From assembly GCA_002110485.1 (NCBI GenBank), contig MOWL01000068.1, forward strand, positions 1,488,001 to 1,552,000: a stretch of DNA of 64,000 nucleotides, written 5' to 3'. Positions 23,620 to 36,459 of the stretch are shown here, piece by piece (positions within the stretch are counted from its first letter, which is position 1; the number at the start of each line of letters is the position of its first letter). The notes under the pieces are model-generated. The model was not told where the DNA came from and ran no database searches. It saw nothing but the letters and a program-made list of their open reading frames with translations. The stretch is from Emergomyces orientalis (taxonomy: Eukaryota > Ascomycota > Eurotiomycetes > Onygenales > Ajellomycetaceae). The position numbers were made by a program, and so were the translations under genes.

Positions 23620-24476
23620 GAAGGCGAACCGCGAGAGTGTGCTTGACGACACGTTCTCTCCAAGAAGAAATAGTTTACATTAGAAGCCCCAGGCAAAGCC
23701 AGTGGTGCCCTAAGCTTTTGATATCATAACAACTTCTCAACGAGAACACATAGGATCGAGGTGTTTCCATATCCACAGCCGTAAGTCCCATATCTTTGCA
23801 TCCTGAAGGCATTGTAGGTAAAATTCACATCATAAAGCAGAGCTTTTACGAGGGAATAAAATGGAGAAAATAGGAATCCTGGATTGAGACTGCAGACAAT
23901 ACCCACTGAAGACACTCATGTACTGCATCAAACAATGAAGTCGGAGATGTAGATTCGAAACCACTGAAGCCGCTTGTCTGTTATCATATTGATGATATTC
24001 CCATGACTCGAGGTTAGGTTAAGCACCACCCCCGCGCCTGGGCTCATTAGTCATGGCGGCTTTGTGGTGTGGGGGTAATTATACCACTCCCCGCATTCCG
24101 AGCTTCGGCAATAACTGAGCAGCAGAAAAGGAGGGGTGGTTGGCGAGCTCCGCCTTCCGAAACGCAAAATTCAAGAAAGAGCATAGAATAGAGAGGCTGA
24201 AGAAATTATAAACGGATAAAATTATACAGGCTTTTTGATTTTTCCCTTGCCCCTGTTTCTTTCTTTATAAAAAAATATAGATTGCAACAGCTACAGTTAT
24301 CACGCTTGACTATTTCATGTGATACCAAAATATATTTATCGCTAGCTTTCTTCTGGCCGATATACGGGCGGTATTCTGAAGGTTTACACCAATTCTACCA
24401 TTACAGCGATATACGGAGGCATTATTATTTCCTGCGCCCGTTTAAAGGCACATCGTTTTGATAACCAACAATAATA
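23620..24476. other. Intergenic, promoter of aldolase gene
   Basis: About 850 bp without a gene. A TATAAAAAA box lies at about 24266, roughly 210 nt before the aldolase start codon. Confidence 0.5.
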
Positions 24477-25622
24477 ATGCAAGCTGCCAATCGTCTCCAG
24501 ACCACCCTTCGAACGGGCAAAGGGGTTTCGTTCGGCGCCTGGCAGATGCTTCCTGGCGCCAACCATGCACGGATCATGGCCAGGAGCGGCTTTGATTGGA
24601 TCTGTGTTGATACAGAGCACGGAAATATTGCAGGTAATAGTTACTGGGACAAGAAAGCAGTGGACTGCTCTGTTCTATTGTTACGGATTTGGGGGGGGAG
24701 ACACCCAAACTTGGCACGAGCTCCTGCGTTCATATCTCTGGCTGATTATTAACTATTGCTGCTTCTAGACGCCCAGATGCATGAAGCTGTGGCTGCCATT
24801 GCCGCTACGGGTATCAGTCCTGTCGTGCGAATTGCTGCCAACGAGTCATGGATGGTCAAGCGTATGTATCCCCTTGCCGGGTTCCCTTCCCAACCAATTT
24901 TCCTATAATTCGTTTGATATTGATTCCTAGAATAGGTGCATTGGACGCAGGAGCCCATGGAATTGTCGTCCCCCTCCTCTACACGGTAGATGATGCGAAG
25001 AAACTTGTCGAATCAGCCAAATTTCCTCCCTTGGGAAAAAGGGGATTTGGGAGTCCATTTTCCATGGCCTCGTTCGGGACTCTTACCCAAACAGATTATT
25101 TGTTCCAGGCGAATGACGCCCTGGTTACAATTGTTCAAATAGAAACTAAGGAGGCCTTTGAAAATGTGCGGTTTGCAGAAATTTATGTCAATAGCGGATC
25201 TGAAATTCTTTGACCTATTTTAAGATTTTGGAAAGCTGACTAGAAGTGCAAACAATTTAGGTTGAGGAAATCGCAAAAGTTCCAGGAGTGGACGTGCTAT
25301 TGATCGGTCCATGGGACCTGGGAAACAACATTGGTCGGCCCGTCAGGGGTGATTTCCATCCCGACTTGGTGGCTGCAATTGAAAGGATTCGTAAGGCAGC
25401 TGTCGACAATGGTAAGAGGGCTGGAATTTATAGCGCAGATGGAGAGTCCGCAAAGAAGTACGCGGAACAAGGGTTCCACATGGTAAGACAAGGCTTTGTC
25501 AATATATTGTCTCTTTTCGCATTGGATATTGACGTTTCATATAGATATCTGTTATTTCCGATGTCGCTGCTCTTCCTACGCATCTGGCGAACTCACTGAA
25601 AACCGCTCGGGCCGGTTTATAA
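24477..25622 (+). CDS. HpcH/HpaI-type 2-keto-3-deoxy acid aldolase
   Basis: Five exons: 24477-24633, 24769-24861, 24936-25165, 25261-25482, 25545-25622. They total 780 nt, or 259 residues plus stop, which is the usual length of the family. All introns are GT-AG, and phase is kept. The rebuilt protein contains FDWICVDTEHGNI (metal and substrate loop), RALDAGAHGIVVPLL, IVQIETKEA (metal-binding Glu) and DVLLIGPWDLGNNIG, the landmarks of class II aldolases of the HpcH/HpaI family. Such enzymes cleave 4-hydroxy-2-oxo acids to pyruvate and an aldehyde using a divalent metal. Members include 4-hydroxy-2-oxoheptanedioate aldolase and 2-dehydro-3-deoxyglucarate aldolase, and the exact substrate cannot be fixed here. 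The third exon needs the downstream acceptor AATAG at 24935, because an upstream CCTAG would give an immediate stop. No targeting signal is seen. Confidence 0.9.
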
Positions 25623-25711
25623 GGAAGGCCATATTCCATTTAAGAGGGGATGTTGTAGAGTCGCATCGAATGTTTCGTCCCACCAATATAATAACCATAT
25701 ATTCCGTAATT

Positions 25712-26041
25712 TCACATTGATTTTGCTGCCTCTTTTATTGTTTTCTCAACCTCCTGTTCCGTAAATCGGTGGAATAGCTTCTTTGGATCTGAGAGTGTTT
25801 CGCGTCCATCGTGGGATTTCGACATTACGTGCTGAACGTGAAGGACAGGCACATCAAACTCGTAAACGTCCTTCCATGTTTTGTTTTGTGGGACCATGAC
25901 ATCAATTTCTGAATATAAAAATGGCTTCTTTTCTCGTAATTTTGCTATGGTGTTCTTTGCCGTATCGCATAGAGAGCAATTGACGCGTGTAAACAGGGTG
26001 AGTCGGGCACTTTGGAGCAGACGGGTTGAAGGGTGCACCAT
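25712..26041 (-). CDS. Glutaredoxin-like protein (DUF836, yeast YDR286C type)
   Basis: A 109-residue single-exon gene. The start is set at the ATG at 26041, because the longer frame begins only with TTG. The N terminus (MVHPSTRLLQSARLTLFTR) is basic and lacks acidic residues, consistent with mitochondrial targeting. The thioredoxin-fold core follows, with the CxxC motif C22-S-L-C25, then SEIDVMVPQNKTWKDVYEFD and the cis-proline segment VPVLHV. The tail HRFTEQEVEKTIKEA is typical of fungal orthologues. The length matches the yeast YDR286C family. The role in yeast is not well defined; redox or metal handling is inferred from the fold. The gene converges on the aldolase, with stop codons about 90 bp apart. 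Confidence 0.88.
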   Translation of the reverse strand: MVHPSTRLLQSARLTLFTRVNCSLCDTAKNTIAKLREKKPFLYSEIDVMVPQNKTWKDVYEFDVPVLHVQHVMSKSHDGRETLSDPKKLFHRFTEQEVEKTIKEAAKSM

Positions 26042-26417
26042 GCCGTATGTTGAATCTCTGTAGTAAAATTTGAGCAATTGGTATCGGTCCTACATATTAA
26101 TCAGAGAGTACATACATGATCTTGGGTTTATTTTTGGGTTTATTTTTTCAAATAATTTGAAATAATTTTGCCCTGCTTGATGCGAACAATGTTAGTGAGT
26201 GGTTGGTTTTTGAACATTCCATCCAGAAGCTTCGATGGTCCCGGGAAGAAGGGGGCGCTAGCAAAAGCTCCGCGGGGAATGATGTACCTAAATTATTTGA
26301 AAGACAGCACAGATTATCCCACCTCAACTCATATTGAATCCAAACAACCACACATTATCAACAAAACCTCGACGTAATTGAGGGACCTATTCACGTGAAA
26401 TATAATACAAACCCAAT

Positions 26418-27710
26418 ATGGCGCAAAAATGTGTCCACAAGGGGTGCGGTAAGGTGTTTACGGACCCTGACGAACCGTGCATCTATCACCCAGGTCCACC
26501 TGAATTTCACGAAGGCCACAAAGGTCAGTGCTAAATGACGCTCAGAATTGGGCGTTTTTACTAGGATAGCTATATGGGGAAATTAAACCGGAAAACAAAA
26601 AAGGGAACCCAAATGGAAAATTAAGGACGATAAGCGGGGGGGGGGAGGTTGCCTCAAAGAATCACAGCTAGCTGACAGAAGCTTTGCCACCACAGGATGG
26701 AAGTGCTGCAAACCCCGCGTCCTCAGTTTCGACGAATTCCTCACCATCCCACCATGCACGACGGGGAAACACTCAGCGGCCGATGACACTCCAGCTCCCG
26801 AAGCTGCAAAAGAGGCACTCCAGGTAGTACCCGACGCTATTCCAAAACCCACTCCTATAGCCATTGGCAACGCCCCAACCACCCTCTCCGCCGCGGGCGC
26901 ACATACCCCCACACCCTCGACGTCTCCTCCACCAGAATCCGAATCCGATGACCCGTCCCTTGCAATCGATTCGGGCGCGATATGCCGTCGCAGAGGCTGC
27001 AGTGGAAAATATTCACCCTCCGCTTCGCGAGATGACGAGAAATGCGTACACCACCCCGGCCAACCTATATTCCATGAGGGAAGCAAGGGGTGGAGTTGCT
27101 GCAAGCGCAGGGTGTTGGAGTTTGATGAGTTTATGAAGATAGTTGGCTGTACGGAGAAGACGAGGCATTTGTTTATAGGAAAGGGGAAGAAGACGGAGGA
27201 GGAGAAGGTTGATAATATTCGGTGAGTTTTGATGTGTTTTTCGTTTGGATTCTGTGCCAATCAATCATGGCGACTAGAATAAGATACGTTCAATTGGGAA
27301 GATCGGACGCGATGCACCAAACAACTGATCTGATTAGACTATGCTACGTATGTTGGACCCGCCTGCTAACTTGCGCGACTCATTTCAAACTTAGCACCGA
27401 TTTCTACCAAACCGCTACCTCCGTCATGGCCACCCTCTACCTCAAGAAGATTGACAAAGGCACCGCGAAAGTCAATTTCGTCTCCCCCACTACAATAGAA
27501 TTGGACCTTCCAACCTCTGATAACAAGCGCTTCAAGGAAACTTTCAACCTCTACGCACCTATCGATATCGAGAAGTCCAGCTTCCAAATCATGGGCACGA
27601 AGATGGATTTGAATTTAGCGAAGGCGGACGGGACGAGCTGGCCAGTTCTGCGGAAAGATGATAAACATACGGGGGAGATTATTCAGATTGGACGAGCGAA
27701 GAAAGCTTGA
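26418..27710 (+). CDS. CHORD and CS domain protein (Hsp90 co-chaperone type)
   Basis: Three exons: 26418-26523, 26696-27221, 27395-27710. They total 948 nt, or 315 residues. The first CHORD zinc module is built across intron 1 (MAQKCVHKGCGKVF, then HPGPPEFHEGHKGWKCCKPR), and the second lies at about residues 125-195 (HHPGQPIFHEGSKGWSCCKR). Each has the Cys/His set that binds two zinc ions. A Pro/Thr/Ser-rich linker separates them. After intron 2 (CTAAC branch site) comes a CS domain (SVMATLYLKKID, then KSSFQIMGTKMDLNLAK) of the p23/Sgt1 type. Proteins with this order (animal CHP-1, plant RAR1 relatives) bind Hsp90 and Sgt1 in the cytosol. The length and domain order match fungal orthologues, and the gene looks intact. 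It is divergent from the glutaredoxin-like gene with about 375 bp between start codons. Confidence 0.93.
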
Positions 27711-30427
27711 AGGTTGAAGTCTTGAAGAGATGGTTGGGGCAGGAATAATTGGGTTCGAAGATTTTAGATAATGATATATGTGCATGGATGTGATGATGGG
27801 GAATTAACAGGAATTATGAAGCATTTTCTCATTGCATGTTGAATTGAGGAGTTTCGTGGTGTAAGGCATGGATTTCTGGATTTTTTGGGGTCCAGTTAAT
27901 TAATTAATAGGAGGTTGATTTTCTTCAAAAAGTGGCATCCTGGCTATGGGGGTTTTCCAATATGCGTCTCGAGATACTCCCTGGATGGAAGTGGAATAAA
28001 CTCTGGACCAGCGGATTAGGGCAATATCCAGCGCTGAGGTCGAGCACAAAGCAATGCACGTTTTACACCATGCGGAACTACAGCAGGGGAAGTATCGTAA
28101 ATCGTCAAAAAAAGGGTTCAATTACTCTCTCGCTCAAAAAATTTTCATTAAAACGAATAGCTTTATCTCCATAGTTTCAAACATTTATAGTTTCATACAG
28201 CGCGCACATCCACGCGCAACCATAGTATGAAAACTCTGCCTGGTACTCCACACAAATCCAACCGGACGGGCCAAACCAAACACACGCACGGATAATGACA
28301 AGAGAAATGGCGACGATATGTCACGCCTCCTCCACAGCTAAAGCCCACAGGAAATAAGCCCAGCCATAAAAGTTAATTTGGGAAAAAGGACGACGCAAAT
28401 TGGTCTCCAGAGCCGGGAACGGAAGGAAACCCATTTCTCACAAAACAACGCACAAATAAAAGTGGTGTAAGGACGGATGACCCTCAGCGAGCCGCATTGT
28501 AGCGGAGCTCCGGTTTGAAATTTACATGGTTATGTAAACCTCTACTGATGATGGAGAAAAGAAAAGAAGAAAAAAAGAGAGGAAAAAAATTCGACGTAAA
28601 AGTTACGTTTTATAGGTGTGAGAAAAGCAGATTGTCACGTGGTAGAGTAGTGTGTTTTAGGTTTAGATTGGGTTGAGATTGCGCCAAGCCCTGACGCTAG
28701 GCTTCTTTGGGGGCGGAGAGGATCCTGAGGTCAAGGCCTGGTCAAGTTTTTGATATTGGATTTTCCGGCTTTGACTTTTTGCTGTCTGGTGGAGAACCGG
28801 AAAAATGCCAGTGTTCCATTTGCAACCGATCTCCATTCTATTTTTTTTATTTTATGTTAACCATCATAGTTAAGCTGGGGACGATTGTTTTGCCCAATGG
28901 GTTTTCCAGAGATTTCGCCTCCAAGTGCGCCCCTATTTGAACCAAGTTACAGAATCGATTGTCCAGCATGTTTCGCAGCATTTTCCAAGTGCTGACCTAG
29001 CAAAAAAGCTCTAAGAGATAATGTCAGGGTGCCCTGGCCTGACCCGCTTCGTCAAAGCTCGTCGACATCAACCACACTCTTGCCCATTCCGTTGCGCCTG
29101 TGAGGAACGCCTGTCTCTTCTTCAAGTTATCTAAGGCAAACTTGACATATCCAAAGCCTTCCGTGAGCACACGACGTGAGACAATGCGGCTATAAAATAG
29201 GAATCGCACTCTTTGTCCTTACATAACATTGATCGCTGGATCCCCATCTCGTCTTTGGCAATTGTTTCCTGTTCCTATATTACTCCCTTCCTTGGGCTTT
29301 CTCTCTCTTTCGGAGTTCAATTACCATCATCGAAGCGGGGAAAGATGGACAGTTTGCCCGAAGGACTTTTTGGTGATTTGACGTTCTGTTGTAGAACAGC
29401 AATGGCTTCAGACCAGGTAATGATTGATTTATAATCTGTGTCTTGAAGTCAAAAAAACGAATGCCGCAGGGTGCTTTGGGAATAATTGCCAATATACGAT
29501 AACTGTCTCTGCTCACGCATCGCTCACTACCAAATGGTAGTTATGATACATAGGTTACCTGGCTCTATGGTTGTTTGTTCTCAGGATCCACATGATAAGT
29601 GACTCTATGATGGTCCGCCAAATCGCACGAGACAAACGGAAATGTCAGATGAGCATTGCGACTGCTATGGGTGGCTAACAAATGATTTGCGATAAGGCTA
29701 TATTCAATGCAACGTATCCCATCTGACCAAGTCGCTCCTAATCGTAGAAGTTGGCTGTAGCACGTAGCTGTAACAAATAAATTTATCTCCAAACTTGAGA
29801 TTGCCCACGATGACATCACGCTTAATTGATACACCGCTAGGCCAAGGATAGCCTAGCGGAGCTTTCGGAGGGGAGGGGAGGGGTTTGAACCGAAAAGCAC
29901 GTGACAGAGAAGTGGCCAGCGGAAATTTTTCATCCCAGAGGTACCCTGCAGTACAAATTTGGTGGCGCAATACTTCAGGGGCTAGACAGTCTTCCCCCAT
30001 AATTTTCCCTTGAACAGGCACGAGACCACTATCCCTCCAACTTTTTCACCTCCCAATTGCACTTCTCTCGGCTCAATTTGACCCCCATCCCACTTCAAAC
30101 CATTCCTCTGCCTCCACGGTATGTGTCCAGCACTCCGAAGAAGTGTTCCCCCTTTGTTCTGTTGTGATGTCCTGATGTTTGCGGGCCAAGGCCGGTCATC
30201 AACGGCTCCACTCTACCAGGAACAGTGAACCCGGTAGCCTGGTTTACTGCCCAGACGGCTCTTGAGGATCTCCTGTCTTTATCAAAAACCGATGAGCGCC
30301 TTTGGGAAATCTATAGAATTATGGCTGACTGTTTTTACTGGCTTTAGATTCTATATATTCCTTCGCTAGCCTGCCTCATTTTTCTGTTGTCAAGCCCGTC
30401 CATTTTCGTTACCAACAAGTTCTCCGA
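27711..30427. other. Intergenic, no supported gene
   Basis: About 2.7 kb with only short frames in conflicting phases on both strands. The last 400 bases are pyrimidine-rich promoter-like sequence of the ethanolamine kinase gene. Confidence 0.45.
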
Positions 30428-31959
30428 ATGGGTTCCAACAGCGCGCCGAAGGAAGGGCATGGCTCTCTGCGCTACATCCCCTTATCATACAATCAAGCTG
30501 ACTCTCAAGCCTCAGCTCTGAGACTTGTGTTGACGCTAAACCCGCACTGGGAACACTCGGCTGGAAATATTGAGTTTATCAGATTTACGGATGGAATAAC
30601 CAATACCGTATGTAATGGGTCGCTGTCACAGCAAATAGAAAACAATGTGCTTATTATACCTGGTGTCGTGATATAGCTACTTAAAATCATAAAAAGGGCG
30701 CCAGGGCTCTCAGATGAACAAATCGACAACGATGCAATCTTAATGAGAGCCTATGGAAACCACACTGAAATACTGATTGACCGCGAAAGTATGTAGACCC
30801 CAACAGAGCAGGTAAAAGTCGAGTACTAATTTATTATTCTGTAAATAGGAGAAACTAGGTCTCATGCCCTGCTTGCCGAGCGTGGCCTCGCACCTCCACT
30901 CCTTGCTAGGTTTAAGAATGGCCTCCTCTACCGTTTCATCCGTGGGAAAGTAACTTCGCCAGATGACCTTATCAATCCGCGCGTTTTCAGGGCGATTGCA
31001 CGACGACTTGCCCAGTGGCATGCGGTACTGCCAATAGATGAGAAAACTCCTGCCGCATCGACCCCAGAAAGGCAAGGGGAGTCCAATTCTCTGGATGGCC
31101 CCAACCGTACATTCAAGTCTTCGACCAGGATGGATGATATAACACCGGTAAAAACTCGACATGCAGGAACCAGCTTCTGGACCGTTTTGCAGAAGTGGAT
31201 TATTGCCTTACCTGTAACAACGGAGCAGGAGCGCCTGAGGCGGAAGAAACTCCAAAAGGAGTTTGAAAGAATAGTCGCGGAGTTCGATGATGGTGAAGGA
31301 CTTGGCAATGGAGGGGTATGTCCCACCCACTCTTTCATTACTTCTAAGATGCTAATGCGAAGTTCTAGCTTGTTTTTGCCCACTGCGACCTTCTGAGCGC
31401 CAATGTCATCGTTCTACCAACTGCTGCCAACTCCCCACCTGCTGATGCAACTGGAGATGAAACCGTGAGCTTCATTGACTATGAATATGCAACACCATCA
31501 CCAGCGGCATTTGATATCGCAAACCATTTCGCGGAATGGGCCGGTTACGATTGCGACTTCAATAGGATACCGACACAATCTGTTCGAAGAGAATTCCTAA
31601 CTGAATACGTCAAGAGTTACACTGAGCATTCCAACTTGCCTGGAGCCCGCCAGAAAGACATAGTTGACAAATTGTTCAACGACGTTGATCGATTCCGTGG
31701 AATCCCCGGCTTCTATTGGTATGAAATGAAATATTGTCTTGCCGCTCAAACCGGATGTCTCGTAACTAATATTGAAATTAATAGGGGTGTATGGGCATTG
31801 ATCCAAGCGACGATTTCCCAGATCGATTTCGACTATGCTTCTTATGCTGAGCTACGACTGGGTGAATATTGGGCTTGGCGTCGTGAGGTTGAGGGAACTC
31901 GTTTGCAAGCAGGAGAAGACATGCCCTTGCGAGAGCGACGATGGGCACAAGAAGCATAG
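30428..31959 (+). CDS. EKI1: Ethanolamine kinase
   Basis: Five exons: 30428-30607, 30677-30788, 30849-31315, 31369-31718, 31785-31959. They total 1,284 nt, or 427 residues, with all junctions in phase and GT-AG. The protein has the phosphate-binding segment IRFTDGITNTLLK (rebuilt across intron 1) and LLYRFIRGKV in the N lobe. The catalytic loop is HCDLLSANV (Brenner's motif HxDxxxxN), and the choline/ethanolamine kinase motif SFIDYEYATPSPAAFDIANH continues into FAEWAGY. These identify an enzyme that phosphorylates ethanolamine with ATP, the first step of the Kennedy pathway to phosphatidylethanolamine, in the cytosol. The TDGITN form in the N lobe fits ethanolamine rather than choline kinase, but dual specificity is common. 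A family-typical Asp/Glu-rich insert lies between the lobes. The gene appears complete. Confidence 0.92.
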
Positions 31960-32572
31960 CTGAGCTCATTAATCAATTAAGCGGTTTGTCTGTGGTCTCT
32001 CTCCTATTAACCAGGATATTATACTAGCGTGTATTTTGGTTCGTTTCTTTTTGGTTCGTTTCTTCTTGGCTCATTTCATCTTATAGCGTATTGGCCGGCC
32101 CGCCATAACTGTTTCTTTTTTAACGCGTTCGCATTTCTGTTTTGTTCCAGTCACACTTTTCATGGCATCATACACCTTCAGTTTTCATGCTATTATGTTT
32201 ACAAACTCGCGAACGTTTCAACAACACGATTCGCCTGGGGCCTTGTACGCGAAAAGAATAAAGATTATTTCATGAAATGGGATGCAGCATACGAACACAA
32301 TTAAATCCGGGAACCGGCGCCATTAGACCAGGGAATTAATAATGATACTATCTGTCTTCAACGACCATGTTAATAACCAAAGATGTGGTTTTGTTTTATA
32401 CGTCTTGGTTGCGTTTTGCTCCATAAGAATAGATCAGTATAAAATTTTCATTTTCTACCTTCTAGTTCAACGATTGCTTTGATGGCCACTACTAGAAGCT
32501 TTGGAATTTGCAAGACTTAGAGAAGGACAAATTTGATATATGAAAATATTTTTTTCAACCTCTTCGTGTGAG
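31960..32572. other. Intergenic region between convergent genes
   Basis: About 600 bp. It includes three imperfect 15-nt direct repeats (TCGTTTCTTTTTGGT-like) at about 32040-32085. No gene seen. Confidence 0.5.
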
Positions 32573-33554
32573 CTACAGTGCAACATATTTATCTCTATAC
32601 ATGCAAGGCGCATTGGTCCCAGTGTCATCCACCTTCAACCCCAGATAGCGAACTAACTTCCCCCAGGACTCGGTCCCTCTCATCGCGTGCTCCGCCGGGG
32701 TATTCGGATCAGGGTCCGCTGTCGTTCTTGAGAAGAGCTCTAAGGAGGCCGAGTCCTCGAATCCAAGATCAAAGTTCCGAAACATGCCATTCATAACCTT
32801 TGACCAACGGTTTCTCACCCTCTCTGCATCCACAACCTGTATATAAAAAAGCTTCCGCACATCAACAGTAGCCAATAGCCGTGCCAAAGACCCTTCAAAT
32901 TCGCATCACCATTAGCCACCTTCCCACCCCTCACCGCTGGATCCGCATACACCTTCCCAGCCAAATTAAACGTAAACAAACAAATACCAACATTCGACCT
33001 ATCAACCCGGTGCACCGCCTCCCAACAAGCCTCCCACGTATCCACATGCGTACTCCACGCAAGAGCCTCGTATGCAAATCGACCAGGTGGCGACTCCCGC
33101 GCCCCAGCTCCGCTACCTCCCACAAATCTGCAAACGATAACACCCATGTCACCCGTTGTCCGCGGCGTTCCCGTGCTCGGGTCCGAAAATTCGCCGGTAT
33201 CTGAATCATATCCGTCCGCAGGATTTTCACCAACTGGAACCATAGGGCCAATTTCTCATTGAGCAGTAGATAGTGCTCCGCGCGGTCCGGCAGGCCTTCG
33301 TAGAAGAGGAATGGCTGTAGGGTGATGGTTTGTAGATTATAATTGTCGCATAGGTGGCGGATTTCCCTGACCGCGGCGAGCTGGTTGGATGCGGTGAGGC
33401 CGCCTGGGAGAGACTGGGCATGGTATCCGAGGTCTTCATAGAAAAGTTCTATGCCCTTGAAGCCGTGGTGGGAGGCTTAGGAGAGTTTTGTATGGAGGTC
33501 ATGGACCCAAGCGTGACCGAGGGACATGGATGAGATGCAGAGTCGGTTGGGCAT
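32573..33554 (-). pseudogene. qutC: Decayed 3-dehydroshikimate dehydratase (quinate catabolism)
   Basis: The minus strand opens with MPNRLCISSMSLGHAWVHDL, the conserved N terminus of the sugar-isomerase-like 3-dehydroshikimate dehydratase. An in-frame TAA follows at codon 26 (33477-33479). The same frame resumes with HHGFKGIELFYEDLGYHAQS and runs to LRTDMIQIPANF. Homology then jumps frames: DPSTGTPRTTGDMGVIV in one, FADLWEVAELG in another, then RFAYEALAWSTHVDTWEACW and VYADPA. A further shift leads to TVDVRKLFYIQVVDAERVR. Roughly 65 residues usually present between that segment and LELFSRTTADPDP are missing. One nonsense codon, at least three frameshifts and an internal deletion make this a clear pseudogene. 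The intact enzyme converts 3-dehydroshikimate to protocatechuate. Loss would remove growth on quinate or shikimate unless another copy exists. Confidence 0.9.
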
Positions 33555-36459
33555 GTTTGCGGATGGGATGGAAATAATAGCAAATGTATGTCTAGTTTCC
33601 TGTTTTCCGTTGGAGTTCTATCATGTACTATTTGCATCTGATCATTCTTGTCCTTTATTTAGTCTCTACTTCTCTTTTTATATATGTCCCCCCCTTCATT
33701 TACTCTTCTTTAAAGCAGCCGGTTTTTGTGACTTTTGATGGATTTTTCTGTTGCATTTTTCGCTTTCGTTTTTCAGATCTAGCATGCGTGTTGACACCCC
33801 TGCCCCCGTTTGCTTCTGCCGCTTTCTTGATGAACGATCGCGCGAAACTTTATGCGCTTTCTCGGCGTCTCCGGCAGTGGACGTTTTGCAAAGTGCGCGC
33901 GCATGGACGCGGAATAGGGAATACGATGATGCCATGCCGGACTGTACAAATCGCGTAAGTCCTTGTTTATGGTAGGCGAAGTCTACACCCCCTTTTCGAT
34001 GATTGAGCAAAAACCTAATGATCCGAGATCACATTAGTCTACTAGTATACTTCCTGTAATTATATCCTCCTCAAGAGGTACAAGGAAAAATGGAGGTGCC
34101 GCAGCCTCCACGTCTTCGAACTTTCTCATAATACATGACCATGCCTAATAAATTTGAAAAAAACACTTTTAGTAGTCTCTATGCACGGATACACGACTGT
34201 TTCTGCGTTTCTGCCCTCGTTTTCTATATCAGCTCCTAAATTTTCTGCAGATTGTTTCATGGTGCCGACATACGGGTTTTTATTTATGCAAGTTACCAGC
34301 TGCAGAATCGCCTGAGCCTGAGCTCCAGAGTCCCCGTCGGGAGGTACTGGTATGCAGCCGGAGTCCTGACATTTAACGGGACGAGTGACATATAATAGTC
34401 CTCATAAGGGTTGTTAAAAACGCATGAAAGAAACCCAAATGCTCCCCGAATAAGCAACGAAGAAAGCGGATCATGTCTCATTTGAGGTTCCAGTTTGTTT
34501 AGTTTAATGTGACACATCTCCGCATTTCCTAAGTGGGTGCGTAAAAATACTAGGTTACGTGAAAGAGGCACATTTTGGAAAATTCTAGATGGGACCTCGG
34601 AGTAAAGCCCAGAGGGAAGAAACCAGAAAAGACACAAGACGATAATCAAGTCCATGGAATGAAAGCGAATCTCTTCAACCAGGCCCCGGGAAAAGGTTAG
34701 TGAAAAACCACAGGCAATCTTCAAAATGCGAATAGGAAACGCTCCAAATGAGCTTCCCATCCTGGGGAAGTGGAGATAAACTTGAGAGGGATCCCAAGTC
34801 CCATTGGCCATTTCCAAGGGCCCCGACTAGAGAGCAGCTTTTGCTTAAGCCTTAAGGGTTGATTTGGAATTGTTCCTTATCGCCTTTCCAAGAGGCCTTT
34901 TTGGGGTAAGGATTCAATTTTTTTTCTTCTTTCAAGTTGCATTTTGACGTGTCGAAGCCTTAGTTACGTCGAGTTTAACTCGTCAAACAAGCTTTAACTA
35001 ACTTTTTAACTTTAAGATAGTAGGTTCACCATTAGTAGTTAGGGCTAGCCGACCTGAGCCCTAAATAATTCATTGATCAGGTTAGCTAATTTTGGAGCCC
35101 GATTCAATCAAGGAACAAAGAAATTTTACCCTAGCGATTAGGAAACGATTTTACCCGGTGCTTCGCGGCGACAAGTTAGAACAATTGATATCGAGTCGTA
35201 TGTACGGACAACAGATTCTGCCGGTTGTGTTGCAATATTGATCGGGAGGTACTGGAGCATTACCATTCGGATATTTGAATTGGAGTGGTTGATCGGGAGC
35301 GAAGGGACATAACGGGGATATCCCGGCCCATGGGGTCAGTTGCAATTGAATCATTGCGACTATGCAGTGGCCGAGTATGAAAACACCACGCACTTTAAAT
35401 CCCTTCGTTTTAGGGCCAGAAATTAAGGTTGATAATTTACGGAACCGATTCCACGGAAGTTAACGTTTCTTACACGTGGCGTGTAGTTATACAAGATCAG
35501 CAACCATATCGTCACATCCCCTCATGCCTAAGTTAAAAGAATGCAGCGGACATCAGATCTTCCGCTTAAACTACCTTGCGCAATTGACCCCTGGAACAAA
35601 AAGTTCTGGTAGTTTTAGGCAGAGTTAATTATAAAAAATAATGTGACTACTATCCTTAAGATTCTTTGACTGAGCACAAACACGACATTACATGGATCTG
35701 GGATCTGGGATGTGAATGATTCGTGAGCGAAAACCGTCGATTTTTTCTTGACGGCTTCGCGAAGAGGGCCATTTGTCCATAATAGGAAAGAGCAGGGTAC
35801 TTCAACGCCAAAGCCTTTTGTGGAGTCTGAACGCTGTCGTGGAGCATAGTTGGACTCGAGAGGTGAAAGGCTCTTTTTCGAATTTCCCCGGAGATACCAA
35901 ACGCGTTATCAAGTGGTCGCGACAAAACTCTCCTATGCTTTGTCTGTTTTCATGAGCGCCTACCTAACCAATCGTTTTCATCTTATTGTTAACGAAAGAG
36001 TGAGTATTTTGTCTAGCAGATAACCCATTCCACTGCCCCTAAAATTAAGCCCATGACCAGGCGGAATGGTATAAAAATGACTGAGATGGCCCCTTAAGTC
36101 TGCACACTCTTCTGCCTATCGAAACCACTCATTGCTTAGCAAGGAATCAGCCAGGAAATAATCATCCCAAAATGGTCAAAAACCACAGTCTGCCAGCAGG
36201 CTAAATGCCTAAAAATGCCTTTAGATATAATTGGCCTGACGCACTCGCTTTGGAACGATTCAAGTTGCGCGAATCGGCAGAGGGACGGGCAACGTATCGG
36301 TATGTGAAAATATATCACCCATTTGCATCCACCTACCATATAAACGCACTTGATAGAGCTTCTTGTCAGTTAAAAAGTGTGCCAAGAATAATCATCAACT
36401 GACATTCCCCCACCCCGTCCCCTTCGGATTCACCTAGGGACGCCTGCGAATGAAAAAAT
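33555..36459. other. Intergenic, no supported gene
   Basis: About 2.9 kb between two pseudogenes. A 172-codon minus-strand frame from an ATG at 34811 has no recognisable domain. The sequence around 34900-35150 is AT-rich and heavy in TAACT/GTTA words. Confidence 0.45.

Noticed and set aside
34293..34811. 172-codon minus-strand frame
   Set aside because: Long enough to notice and starts at an ATG, but no domain, biased composition or neighbour supports it.
35151..35393. Possible small Cys-containing secreted protein
   Set aside because: It opens with GTG, not ATG, and has no convincing signal peptide.
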